A DNA stretch of 64,000 nucleotides from Mumia sp. ZJ1417 (GTDB taxonomy: Bacteria; Actinomycetota; Actinomycetes; Propionibacteriales; Nocardioidaceae), in NCBI RefSeq assembly GCF_014127285.1, contig NZ_CP059901.1:3224001-3288000 (forward strand), read 5' to 3'. The notes beneath the pieces are model-generated. The model saw only the letters and a list, made by a program, of their open reading frames with translations, searched no databases and was not told the DNA's origin. Positions 33,485 to 42,155 of the stretch are shown here, piece after piece; position 1 is the stretch's first letter, and every line of letters begins with the position of its first letter. Both the position numbers and the translations under genes were made by a program.

Positions 33485-35075
33485 CGAACACGTCCGCGAT
33501 CTCGCCCGGCTGGCGCGCCAGGTAGACCTGCCCGCCGGTCGCCTTCGCGATCTCCTGCAACGAGAACGCGTCGGCGTCCTCGGTGATGCCGATCGCGATC
33601 ACGACGACGGGGCGCGCCGGGTCGCGCTCGCGCTTGAGCGTCTCGACGAGCTTGGCGCGCGAGATGCTCCCCGGGTCGTCGTTGCGCCCGCCCGTGAGGA
33701 TGATCACTGAGTTGACGGCCTTCGGGTCGTACCGCGCCTGCACGGTCCGGTAGGCCGCCAGCGTCGTGTCGTACAGGCCCGTGCGGCCACCGACGAGCTT
33801 GCGGAGCGACTTCGTCTGCTGCACCACGATGTCGCGCTGGTTCTTGCCCCCCGTGGTGGCGGTGAGCGGCCTGATGGGAGCGAGCTCCTTCCAGTCCTTC
33901 TTGCCGTCGAGCTTGCGCGAGAAGGCCCACGACCCGAGCGACCACGAGTCGGGCATCAGCCCGAGCCCGGTCAGCGCGGCCGCCGTGGTCAGCCCCATGC
34001 GGGTCGAATCGCCGGCACGCTCCCCCATCGGCTCGGACACGTCGATCACGGCGAGCGCCCGCGCCGGGAGGGCGATCAAGGACCAGCGCCGCAGGGTGTC
34101 GGCGATGACGGCTGGGTCCTCGATCGTCATCGACGCGAAGGAGCCGATCGCGCTGCCCTCGGAGAGCGGCTCGCCGGACGGGGCTCGGAACCCGGCCTTC
34201 TCGAGCGAGGCGAGGCCCTTCGCCGACGTCAGCGCGGCCGCGAGCGCCTTCGCCGCGGCCTCGTGGGCCGGATCGCCCGAGACGAGGGCCAACGGATAGC
34301 CGAGCGCGAAGCTCCCCTCCCCCGGCAGCACCGGCACGAAGGAGTCGGCGGCCGCCGACGCGTTGAAGACCTGCTCGCTGACGACAGTGCTCCCGCCGGA
34401 CTTCGCGGTCGTGTCGAGCAGCCCCGCGGGGTCGGCCGTCGCGGGGTTGCCGGACTGCCTCTGGGCCAGCGTCACCTGTGCCGAGCTGACGGTGTCGAAC
34501 GCCGCCGGCGTCAGGCTGCTCCCTGCCTCTGCATGCGCGGCGAGCAGCGGGGCCGTTGCGGTCGCGGTCGACAGCGGGTCACCGATGGTGAACCCGGGGT
34601 TGGTGAGCACCTGGAGCCACTTCGAGGGCGGATCGCCGCCGCTCTTCGGCCACGCGAGGACGACAGGCGAGGTCGCCACCGAGCGGACGAGCGTACGCGG
34701 AGCCTCGACCCCTTCGACGAGCTGGCCGGCGACGCGCGTCAGCCACACGCTCGAGTCGGGGATCCAGACGTCGGGTGCCCCGTCGTCGAGCGTGACCGCC
34801 TGCGAGGTGAGCGCGGGTTGTTCGGCGAGGACCTCGTACGACACGCACCTGTCGGTGTCGGCGCGCTCGGTCGCGGCTTCGACGATCGGCGCGAGCTCCG
34901 GGGTGACCGCGACCCGCACCGGGGCCGTCTTCGCGCAGTCGGCGGCCGCTGGCTCGTCATCGTCTCGCAGCACGAGGAAGCCGACGACCAGGACCACCAC
35001 CACTGCGAAGCCGATCGCGTACGTCATCGGTCGGTTGTCGGCGCCGTCCTTGGCGTCCGCATGACGTCCTGCCAT
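33459..35075 (-). CDS. Substrate-binding-like plus VWA domain protein, degenerate metal site
   Basis: A 538-residue membrane-anchored protein: an N-terminal membrane segment (about 18-36), a periplasmic-binding-protein-like region (about 50-310) and a von Willebrand A domain (about 340-535). It is a tandem paralogue of the gene at 35177-36787. The metal-ion site is altered: DVSEP at 345-349 instead of DxSxS, and G462 where the paralogue has an Asp. Ion-dependent ligand binding is therefore probably lost. Its function is unknown; such proteins occur in actinobacteria without a known transporter. The 3' end overlaps the convergent kinase gene by 26 bp. Confidence 0.85.
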   Translation of the reverse strand: MAGRHADAKDGADNRPMTYAIGFAVVVVLVVGFLVLRDDDEPAAADCAKTAPVRVAVTPELAPIVEAATERADTDRCVSYEVLAEQPALTSQAVTLDDGAPDVWIPDSSVWLTRVAGQLVEGVEAPRTLVRSVATSPVVLAWPKSGGDPPSKWLQVLTNPGFTIGDPLSTATATAPLLAAHAEAGSSLTPAAFDTVSSAQVTLAQRQSGNPATADPAGLLDTTAKSGGSTVVSEQVFNASAAADSFVPVLPGEGSFALGYPLALVSGDPAHEAAAKALAAALTSAKGLASLEKAGFRAPSGEPLSEGSAIGSFASMTIEDPAVIADTLRRWSLIALPARALAVIDVSEPMGERAGDSTRMGLTTAAALTGLGLMPDSWSLGSWAFSRKLDGKKDWKELAPIRPLTATTGGKNQRDIVVQQTKSLRKLVGGRTGLYDTTLAAYRTVQARYDPKAVNSVIILTGGRNDDPGSISRAKLVETLKRERDPARPVVVIAIGITEDADAFSLQEIAKATGGQVYLARQPGEIADVFVNALRSRH

Positions 35076-35122
35076 TGGTCCTTGCTCCTACCCGAGGGCC
35101 TAGGCGCCACACCGACAGCGCT

Positions 35123-35148
35123 GCGCCGCCCGTGCGAACGGACGGCGC
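35123..35148 (-). terminator. Hairpin between the two VWA genes
   Basis: GCGCCGCCCGT (35123-35133) pairs with 35138-35148 over 11 bp with one mismatch and a 4-base loop. It lies in the 101-base gap between the tandem genes and may attenuate transcription into the second one. Confidence 0.5.
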
Positions 35149-35176
35149 GACGCCGGGTGAGCGGAGTGTGAGTGTG

Positions 35177-36787
35177 TCACCCTCGGGCTTCGAGGGCGTT
35201 GACGAACACCTTCGGGATCTCTGAAGCCTCCCGCGCGATGTAGGCCTGGCCCCCCGTGGCCTTCGCGATCTTGTTGAGGGCGTCCTCGTCGGCGTCCTCG
35301 GTGATCCCGATCGCGATGACGGTGACCGGACGCGCCGGGTCACGCTCGCGCTGGATCGTGGCAAGGAGCTCGGACTGGGACAGGCTGTCTGAGTCCTCGT
35401 TCTTGCCGTCAGTGAGGATGATGACCGAGTTGATCGACTTCGGGTCGTACTGCGCCTGGACGGTGCGCCAGGCCGCGAGAACCGTGTCGTACAGACCCGT
35501 GCCGCCGCCGACCAGCGTCCCCATCTGCTTGATCTTCTCGACGACCAGGTCGCGGTGCTTGACCCCGCCGTCGACCGAGCCGAGCTTGCGGATCGGGGCG
35601 AGCTTCTTCCAGTCCTGCTCGCCGTCGAGCTTGTGCGAGAACGCCCACGAGCCGACGGCCCACGAGTCGGGCATCAGGGAGAGCCCTGTCAGCCCCGCCT
35701 CGATGGTCAGGCCCATGCGAGTGGAGTCGCCGACCTGCGCCTCCATCGAGCCCGACACGTCGATCACGGCGACGGTCTGCGCGGGAAGCGCGATGACCGA
35801 CCACTTGCGCAGGGTCTGCGCGATGAGCTGCGGGTTGTCGAGCGCGATCGGGGTGAACTGGCCGACGCCCTTGCCCTCCGGCAACGGCTCACCCGACGGC
35901 TTGCGGAAGCCCGCCTCGGTCAGACCCTTGACACCGTCGGCGGACCCGAGGGCCGACGTGAGCGCCTTTGCGGCGCGGGCGTTGCCGGGGTTGTCGGACG
36001 CGGCGGCGAGCGGGTAGTCGAGGACCAGGCTGCCGGTCTTGGGGATCACGGCGACGAACTCGGCGCTGCCCGGGACGGCGCTGAACGTCTGCTCGCTCAC
36101 GACCGTGCTGCCACCGACCTTCGCGACGTCGGCGAGCAGCTCGGCAGGGTTGGTCTTGGGTGCAGCAGCCGACTGGCGCTGCGCCAGCGTGACCAACGCG
36201 GCCCCGACGGTCTCGGCGCTCGTGAGCCCCTTCGCTGCCTCAGCCTGCGCAGCGAGGAGCGGCACGGTGGCCTGCGTCGTCGCGAGCGCGTCACCGTTGG
36301 TGAACTTCGGGTCGGACATCGCCTGGAGCCAGGTGTCGGGGCGTCCCGGCCCGCCCTTCGGGAGAGCGAGCACGACGGGTGATGTCGCCACGGACTTCGT
36401 GACGACCTCCGGACCAGCAGCACCCTCGGGCTGCTGCGCGGTGACGCGCGCGAGCCAGAGCGTCGAGTCCGGGATCCACAGATCTGGCGCTCCCTCACCG
36501 ATCGCGAGCGACTGCGCGACGAGAGCCGGGGCCTGCGCCTCGACCGTGTACGCCGCGCAGGCGTCCTCGCCGACACGCTCGACCGCCGCCTCAACGACCG
36601 GCGCGATCTCGGGCGCGACGGCGACGGACACGTCGTGCGTCGTCGCGCACGACGCAGCGGCCGGGGCCTCTTTGTCCCTCAGGACGAAGACCCCGGTGAG
36701 GATCGTGGCGATGACAACGAGTCCGATGCCGTACTGCCACTTATGGCCGGCCTCGTTCTCCTTGGCAATGGCGTGACGCCCGCCCAT
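35177..36787 (-). CDS. Substrate-binding-like plus VWA domain protein, intact metal site
   Basis: A 536-residue protein with the same layout as its downstream paralogue: a membrane anchor (about 20-37), an ABC-substrate-binding-like region (about 50-315) with APDLWIPDSTLW and SPVVLALPK, and a VWA domain (about 338-536). The ion site is complete here: D343-V-S345-G-S347 and D460 in ILTDGKN. The exported half probably senses or binds a small ligand, and the VWA half a protein partner; this is inference from domains. An AGGGAG ribosome-binding site precedes ATG 36787. Confidence 0.88.
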   Translation of the reverse strand: MGGRHAIAKENEAGHKWQYGIGLVVIATILTGVFVLRDKEAPAAASCATTHDVSVAVAPEIAPVVEAAVERVGEDACAAYTVEAQAPALVAQSLAIGEGAPDLWIPDSTLWLARVTAQQPEGAAGPEVVTKSVATSPVVLALPKGGPGRPDTWLQAMSDPKFTNGDALATTQATVPLLAAQAEAAKGLTSAETVGAALVTLAQRQSAAAPKTNPAELLADVAKVGGSTVVSEQTFSAVPGSAEFVAVIPKTGSLVLDYPLAAASDNPGNARAAKALTSALGSADGVKGLTEAGFRKPSGEPLPEGKGVGQFTPIALDNPQLIAQTLRKWSVIALPAQTVAVIDVSGSMEAQVGDSTRMGLTIEAGLTGLSLMPDSWAVGSWAFSHKLDGEQDWKKLAPIRKLGSVDGGVKHRDLVVEKIKQMGTLVGGGTGLYDTVLAAWRTVQAQYDPKSINSVIILTDGKNEDSDSLSQSELLATIQRERDPARPVTVIAIGITEDADEDALNKIAKATGGQAYIAREASEIPKVFVNALEARG

Positions 36788-36854
36788 GGATTCTCCCTAC
36801 TTCGTGGCATGTTTCACACGCGGCTGCGCACAAGGTAGCAGAGTCCGGAAAGGG

Positions 36855-37922
36855 CTATATAGCATAACCCGGCTTGATCGCATCTTGGATGAGCGCGAGC
36901 CGCTGGTCGAAGGGGAGGAACGCGCTCTTCATCGCGTTCACCGTGAACCACCGGAGATCGTCCAGATCGTAGCCGAACGCCTCCACGAGAAGCGACATCT
37001 CTCGGGTCATGGACGTCTGGCTCATCAGCCGGTTGTCGGTGTTGACGGTGACGCGAAAACCCAGCGACGCGAGCGTGCCGATGGGGTGCTCGGCGATCGA
37101 CGGCGCCGCCCCTGTCTGGACATTCGACGACGGGCACAGCTCGAGCGGGATGCGCTTGTCACGCACGTACGCGGCAAGCAGACCGAGGCGTGGCTCGTCC
37201 GGATCGGTGAGGTCGATGTCGTCGATGATCCGGACACCGTGACCGAGCCGGTCGGTGCCGCACCACTGGATGGCCTGCCAGATCGACGGCAGCCCGAACG
37301 CCTCGCCGGCGTGGATGGTGAAGTGCGCGTTCTCGCGGTGGAGGTACTCGAACGCGTCGAGGTGCCTGGTGGGCGGGTAGCCGGCCTCGGCGCCGGCGAT
37401 GTCGAAGCCGACGACGCCGCGGTCGCGGTACGCCACGGCGAGCTCGGCGATCTCGAGCGAGCGCGCCTGGTGCCGCATCGCGGTGAGGATCTGGCGCGCG
37501 TGAATCGTCCGTCCGCGCCTCGCGGCCTCGGCCGTCCCCTGCACGAACCCCTCGCGCACGGCGTCCACGGCGCCGGTCAGCGTGAGGCCCTCGCGGAGGT
37601 GCTGCTCAGGAGCCCACCGCACCTCCGCGTACACGACGCCGTCGTCGGCAAGGTCCTCGACGCACTCGCGGGCGACCCGTACGAGGTCGTCGGTCGTCTG
37701 CATCACGCCGACGGTGTGCTCGAACGTCTCCAGGTAGCGCACGAGGCTCCCCGACGTCGCGGCGGCGGCGAACCAGTCACCGAGCTCTCCCGGATCGACG
37801 ACCGGCAGCGCGTGCCCCGTCCGCGTGGCGATCTCCGCGACGGTCTCCGGGCGCACGCCCCCGTCGAGATGGTCGTGCAAGAGGACCTTCGGGACGCGCG
37901 CGATCTGCTCGGGGCTCACCAT
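36855..37922 (-). CDS. add: Adenosine deaminase
   Basis: Hydrolytic deamination of (deoxy)adenosine to (deoxy)inosine. A 355-residue zinc enzyme of the amidohydrolase superfamily: LLHDHLDGG (metal His pair), HAGEAFG (catalytic Glu), RLGHGVR and VTVNTDNR (metal Asp) are all intact. It is the last gene of the minus-strand nucleoside operon, 21 bases after deoA. A perfect 10-bp palindrome GCTATATAGC covers its stop codon. Confidence 0.96.
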   Translation of the reverse strand: MVSPEQIARVPKVLLHDHLDGGVRPETVAEIATRTGHALPVVDPGELGDWFAAAATSGSLVRYLETFEHTVGVMQTTDDLVRVARECVEDLADDGVVYAEVRWAPEQHLREGLTLTGAVDAVREGFVQGTAEAARRGRTIHARQILTAMRHQARSLEIAELAVAYRDRGVVGFDIAGAEAGYPPTRHLDAFEYLHRENAHFTIHAGEAFGLPSIWQAIQWCGTDRLGHGVRIIDDIDLTDPDEPRLGLLAAYVRDKRIPLELCPSSNVQTGAAPSIAEHPIGTLASLGFRVTVNTDNRLMSQTSMTREMSLLVEAFGYDLDDLRWFTVNAMKSAFLPFDQRLALIQDAIKPGYAI

Positions 37923-37943
37923 CGGCCCAGCCTAGTGCGGCGC

Positions 37944-39233
37944 TCAGACGATGCGCTCGAGCACCGGGGACGTACGAGGCTCGGGTGCGGCGTCCACCAC
38001 GTCGTAGCCGCCGTCGAGCGCAGCGAGCGCCCTCGCGAACCGCTCAGGAGTGTCCGTGTGCAGCGTCATCAACGGCTGGCCCGTACGGACACGGTCTCCC
38101 GGTCGTACGTGCAGCTCGACCCCGGCGCCGGCCTGGACCGACTCGCCAGGACGCGAGCGGCCCGCGCCGAGGCGCCACGCCGCGAGCCCGACCGCCATCG
38201 CGTCGACGCGGCCCACGTAGCCGTCACGGTCGGCGGCGACGACCTGGATGTCGGAGGCGTGCGGCAGCTCCGCGTCAGGGTCGCCGCCCTGCGCGGCGAT
38301 CATGCGGCGCCACACGTCCATCGCACGGCCGGAGGCGAGCGCGTCCGCGGGATCGACGTCCTCGCGCCCGGCGGCCGAGAGCATCTCGCGGGCGAGCGCG
38401 AGCGTCAGCTCGACGACGTCGGCGGGACCGCCGCCTGCGAGCACCTCGACGGACTCGGCGACCTCGAGCGCGTTGCCGGCGGTCATCCCGAGCGGCGTCG
38501 ACATGTCCGTGACGAGCGCGCGGGTGTCCACGCCGGCAGACGTGCCGAGCGCCACCATCGTGCGAGCGAGCTCGCGGGCGGCGTCGAGGTCCTTCATGAA
38601 CGCGCCCGACCCGACCTTGACGTCCAGCACGAGCGCGCCGGTGCCTTCGGCGATCTTCTTGCTCATGATCGAGCTCGCGATCAGCGGGATCGACTCGACC
38701 GTGCCCGTAACGTCACGCAGCGCGTACAGCTTCTTGTCCGCGGGAGCGAGCCCTGAGCCGGCGGCGCAGATCACCGCGCCGACGTCCTCGAGCTGACGCA
38801 TCATCTCGTCGTTCGACAGGTCGGCGCGCCACCCCGGGATCGACTCGAGCTTGTCGAGCGTCCCGCCGGTGTGCCCGAGCCCACGGCCCGACAGCTGCGG
38901 CACCGCGACGCCGCAGGCGGCGACCAGCGGCGCCAGCGGGAGCGTGATCTTGTCACCGACCCCGCCCGTCGAGTGCTTGTCGGCCGTCGGCCACGAGAGC
39001 CCGGAGAAGTCCATCCGCTCACCACTGCGGATCATCGCGTCGGTCCAGCGGGCGACCTCGGCGAACTCCATGCCGTTGAGCACGATCGCCATCGCCAGCG
39101 ACGCCATCTGGACGTCGGCCACCTCGCCGGACGTGTAGCCGTCGACGACCCAGTCGATCTGCGAACCGGACAGCGCGTGCCCGTCACGCTTCGCCGCGAT
39201 CACCTCGACAGCGTCGTGCCTGCCCATGCTCAT
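37944..39233 (-). CDS. deoA: Thymidine (pyrimidine-nucleoside) phosphorylase
   Basis: Phosphorolysis of thymidine or deoxyuridine to base and deoxyribose 1-phosphate. A 429-residue member of the NP-II family: KHSTGGVGDK phosphate loop, SGRGLGHTGGTLDKLE signature, ASSIMSKKIAEG and DVKVGSGAFMK. The C-terminal PYNP domain (LHVRPGDRV) is present. The ATG start overlaps the upstream P450 stop by four bases, so the two are translationally coupled. Confidence 0.96.
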   Translation of the reverse strand: MSMGRHDAVEVIAAKRDGHALSGSQIDWVVDGYTSGEVADVQMASLAMAIVLNGMEFAEVARWTDAMIRSGERMDFSGLSWPTADKHSTGGVGDKITLPLAPLVAACGVAVPQLSGRGLGHTGGTLDKLESIPGWRADLSNDEMMRQLEDVGAVICAAGSGLAPADKKLYALRDVTGTVESIPLIASSIMSKKIAEGTGALVLDVKVGSGAFMKDLDAARELARTMVALGTSAGVDTRALVTDMSTPLGMTAGNALEVAESVEVLAGGGPADVVELTLALAREMLSAAGREDVDPADALASGRAMDVWRRMIAAQGGDPDAELPHASDIQVVAADRDGYVGRVDAMAVGLAAWRLGAGRSRPGESVQAGAGVELHVRPGDRVRTGQPLMTLHTDTPERFARALAALDGGYDVVDAAPEPRTSPVLERIV

Positions 39234-40441
39234 GCGGCCTCTCCTAGATCGATCTCGACACCTTCGAACCCACGCAGCACCCAGGTCGGGCGGCGTGGTG
39301 CAACTCCGTTCAGCGCGAGCCGCGGGAACCGCTCGAGCAGCCGGCCCAGCGAGATCTCGAGCTCCATCCGTGCCAGCGGCGCGCCGAGGCAGAAGTGCAG
39401 TCCCATCCCGAACCCGACGTGCGGGTTGGGGTCGCGCGACACGTCGAACGCGTCGGGCTCGGCGAACACCGCGGCGTCACGGTTGGCCGAGCCCATCAGG
39501 CAGGCCACCTTCTCGCCCGTACGGACCTTGGTGCCCGCGATCTCGACGTCCGCCGTCGCCGTACGCTCGAACAGCTGCAGCGGCGCGTCGTAGCGGATCA
39601 GCTCCTCGAGCGCCGTCGCGACCGACACCGCGCCGGACAGCACGCGGTCGCGCTGTGCCGGGTGGGACAGCAACGCGTGGACACCGTTGCCGAAGACGTT
39701 GACCGAGGCCTCGTGGCCGGCGTTGAGCAGCAGCACGACCGTCGCCACCAGCTCGTCCTCGCTCAGGCGGGCGGCACCGCCGGACTCCGTGTCGCGCTCG
39801 GCGATCAGGTCGGTCAGCAGGTCATCACCGCGGATACCGCGGGCCATCTGCGCCTTGCGCTCCGCGACGAGCGCGGCGACGTACTCGCTGAACGCGACGC
39901 TCGCCGTGATCGCCTCGCGCTTGGTCTCCTCGCCGACGCCCTGCTCGTACATGTGGACGATGCCCTGCGACCACGTCCGCAGCTGGGCGTGGTCGTCGCC
40001 AGGGACGCCGAGGAGGTCGCAGATGACGTACACCGGGAGCGGCTCCGCATAGTCGCCGAGGATGTCGGCCGTGCCCGAGAGTCCGTCGAGCAGCCGTGCG
40101 GTGAGCGCCTCGACGCGCGGGCGCATCCGCTCGACGTGGCCGCGCCCGAACGCGCCCGCGACCAGACGGCGCAGCCGCGTGTGGGCCGGCGGCTCGTTCT
40201 CCATCATCTGGTTGCGATGGAGCGCGTTGAACGGCTCCATGTCGTCGGTCGGCTCCCAGTCGGTCCAGATCCGTCCGAGCCGCCGCTTGCGAAGCGTCTG
40301 GCTGACCGCGTCGTGCGTGGTCGCGAGCCACCGCTGGGTCGGCTCGTGCCACAGCATCGGGCCCGCAGCGCGCAGCTCGGCGAGCACCGGGTACGGGTCG
40401 GCGACGAAGGCGGGATCGCTCAGGTCGACATCGATCTTCAC
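39230..40441 (-). CDS. Cytochrome P450 embedded in the nucleoside operon
   Basis: A 403-residue soluble P450. The haem-binding loop is FGMGLHFCLG with C351, the I-helix motif is LLNAGHEAS, and the K-helix E-x-x-R is EELIR. The protein begins with the proline-containing DPYPVLAELRAAGP typical of bacterial class I forms. Neither a ferredoxin nor a reductase gene is nearby. GTG 40441 fits the family N-terminus; ATG codons just upstream are out of frame. It starts 23 bases after cdd and overlaps deoA (ATGA). Substrate unknown; a nucleoside or base is suggested only by context. Confidence 0.93.
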   Translation of the reverse strand: MKIDVDLSDPAFVADPYPVLAELRAAGPMLWHEPTQRWLATTHDAVSQTLRKRRLGRIWTDWEPTDDMEPFNALHRNQMMENEPPAHTRLRRLVAGAFGRGHVERMRPRVEALTARLLDGLSGTADILGDYAEPLPVYVICDLLGVPGDDHAQLRTWSQGIVHMYEQGVGEETKREAITASVAFSEYVAALVAERKAQMARGIRGDDLLTDLIAERDTESGGAARLSEDELVATVVLLLNAGHEASVNVFGNGVHALLSHPAQRDRVLSGAVSVATALEELIRYDAPLQLFERTATADVEIAGTKVRTGEKVACLMGSANRDAAVFAEPDAFDVSRDPNPHVGFGMGLHFCLGAPLARMELEISLGRLLERFPRLALNGVAPRRPTWVLRGFEGVEIDLGEAA

Positions 40442-40464
40442 GGGTTCATCATCGCTCGCAACTC

Positions 40465-40899
40465 TCAGGACCGGGCCGCGAGGTCTTCGTCGTCGAACGC
40501 GTCGGGCAATACCTCGGTCATCGGTACGACGCCGCGGACGGTGCGCAGCAGCATCTGCGGACCACCGTTCTCCCAGAGAAGCTGGCGACAGCGACCGCAC
40601 GGCATCACCGGCTGCTCGGCGCCGTTCACGCACGCGACCGCGACGAGCCGGCCACCGCCCGTGGAGTGCAGCGACGACACCATGCCGCACTCGGCGCACA
40701 GCGCGACGCCGTACGCGGCGTTCTCGACGTTGCAGCCGACGACCACACGGCCGTCTTCGGTGAGGCCCGCGGCACCGACGCGATAGTGCGAGTACGGGGC
40801 GTACGCGCGCCGCATGACCTCGACCGCCGCGTCGTGGAGGACCTCCCAGTCGACGTCGCCCCCGCCCCCGCCGGTCGAGCCTGTCGAGACCCCGCTCAT
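40465..40899 (-). CDS. cdd: Cytidine deaminase
   Basis: Deaminates (deoxy)cytidine to (deoxy)uridine. A 144-residue short, tetrameric-type enzyme with zinc ligands in CNVENAAYGVALCAE and PCGRCRQ and the catalytic Glu of CAE. The first 14 residues (MSGVSTGSTGGGGG) are unlike the family, whose members begin near DWEVLHDAA. They are encoded by a copy of the GAGCCTGTCGA hairpin repeat followed by Gly codons. The ATG overlaps the permease stop. Confidence 0.95.
   Translation of the reverse strand: MSGVSTGSTGGGGGDVDWEVLHDAAVEVMRRAYAPYSHYRVGAAGLTEDGRVVVGCNVENAAYGVALCAECGMVSSLHSTGGGRLVAVACVNGAEQPVMPCGRCRQLLWENGGPQMLLRTVRGVVPMTEVLPDAFDDEDLAARS
40873..40891. repeat. GGTCGAGCCTGTCGAGACC hairpin repeat inside the 5' end of cdd
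   Basis: This 19-base sequence matches the core GGTTGAGCCTGTCGAAACC of the repeat at 51964-52047 at 17 positions. The two differences (T to C and A to G) are at positions 4 and 16, which pair with each other in the hairpin. It codes for part of VSTGSTG at the start of cytidine deaminase. Confidence 0.7.
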
Positions 40900-42155
40900 C
40901 CGGCTTGGCCCTTGCGATAGGGCTTGCCGTCGGCCGCGGGCATGCGGAGACGTTGCGTCCCGAGTGCGAGCACGAGCAGCGTCGCGACGTACGGGGTCAT
41001 GCCGGCGAACTCACGCGGCACCTCGTCGCTGAGCAGGTACCACACCAGGAAGCCCACGCCCACGGCGCCGAACAGGATCGCGTTCTTGCGGTCGCCCTTG
41101 CGCAGGCGCAGCAGCATGAAGACGAGCAGCAGGACCGCCACGAGGAGCAGCAGCGCGTGCACGGCGGCGGCGTTGCGCAGCTGCATCGCGTCGGTGTAGC
41201 CGAACATCGTCGCCGCACCTGCGGCACCGAACGGCCGCCAGTTGCCGAAGATCATCGCCGCGAGGCCGATGTAGCCACGTCCGCCGGTCTGCCCGGTGAC
41301 GAAGCCGCTGGACGAGACCAGCACCAGCATGTAGCCGCCGAGTCCGGCGAAGACGCCGGAGATGATGACCGCGATGTACTTGAACAGATAGACGTTGACG
41401 CCCAGCGTCTCGGCAGCCTGCGGGTTCTCGCCGCACGAGCGCAGCCGCAGACCGAACGTCGTCTTCCAGAGGATCCACGAGGTGAACACGACCAGCGCCG
41501 CGACCAGGTAGACCATGATCGACATGTTGCGGGTGAGCGCCGCGACCACGGCCGCGAGGTCGGAGATCACGAACCAGTGCTTCTCCGCGAGGTCGGCAGC
41601 AGCCTCCCCGAGCCAGGGGATCTCGACCTTCGGCGGGGTCGACAGACCCGTCAGCTGCTTGATGCCGCCGCCGTCGAGATCACGGAAGTACGCCTCGGCG
41701 AGGAACGCGACCGCGCCGGCGCCGATGATGTTGAGCGCCACGCCGGAGACGATGTGGTCGACGCCGAACGTGACGGTCGCGATCGCGTGGAGGATGCCGC
41801 CGAGGGCGCCCATCAGAGCGGCGCCGATCAGGCCGACCCACGGACCGTAGAAGTAGGTGAAGTAGGCGGCGCCCCAGGTCCCGAGGATCATCTGGCCCTC
41901 GAGGCCGATGTTGACGATGCCGGCACGCTCGGCCCACAGACCGCCGAGCGCGGCGAGCAGGATCGGGCACGTGGCGATCAGCGCGGCCTGGATCGTCCCG
42001 ACCGAGTCGATCTCGTGGGCGCCGCTGATGAGGCGGACGGACGCGACGAGCGCGAGGAAGCCGAACGTGACCACGAGCCAGCGGTAGGAGCGTCCGAGCG
42101 ACGCGGACGGGGACGGCGGCGGCGGGGGCGCCGTCTCGGTGACCACGGTGCTCAT
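40896..42155 (-). CDS. Nucleoside ABC transporter permease (second)
   Basis: A 419-residue permease of the BPD_transp_2 (ribose/nucleoside) type with about ten membrane segments. GGLWAERAGIVNIGLEGQMI is the family signature, and GFGLRLRSCGENPQAAETLG-like text (T-FGLRLRSCGENP) marks the cytoplasmic coupling loop. It pairs with the permease encoded just upstream; the operon's BMP lipoprotein and deaminases indicate nucleosides as substrate. ATGA overlaps on both sides. Confidence 0.9.
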   Translation of the reverse strand: MSTVVTETAPPPPPSPSASLGRSYRWLVVTFGFLALVASVRLISGAHEIDSVGTIQAALIATCPILLAALGGLWAERAGIVNIGLEGQMILGTWGAAYFTYFYGPWVGLIGAALMGALGGILHAIATVTFGVDHIVSGVALNIIGAGAVAFLAEAYFRDLDGGGIKQLTGLSTPPKVEIPWLGEAAADLAEKHWFVISDLAAVVAALTRNMSIMVYLVAALVVFTSWILWKTTFGLRLRSCGENPQAAETLGVNVYLFKYIAVIISGVFAGLGGYMLVLVSSSGFVTGQTGGRGYIGLAAMIFGNWRPFGAAGAATMFGYTDAMQLRNAAAVHALLLLVAVLLLVFMLLRLRKGDRKNAILFGAVGVGFLVWYLLSDEVPREFAGMTPYVATLLVLALGTQRLRMPAADGKPYRKGQAG

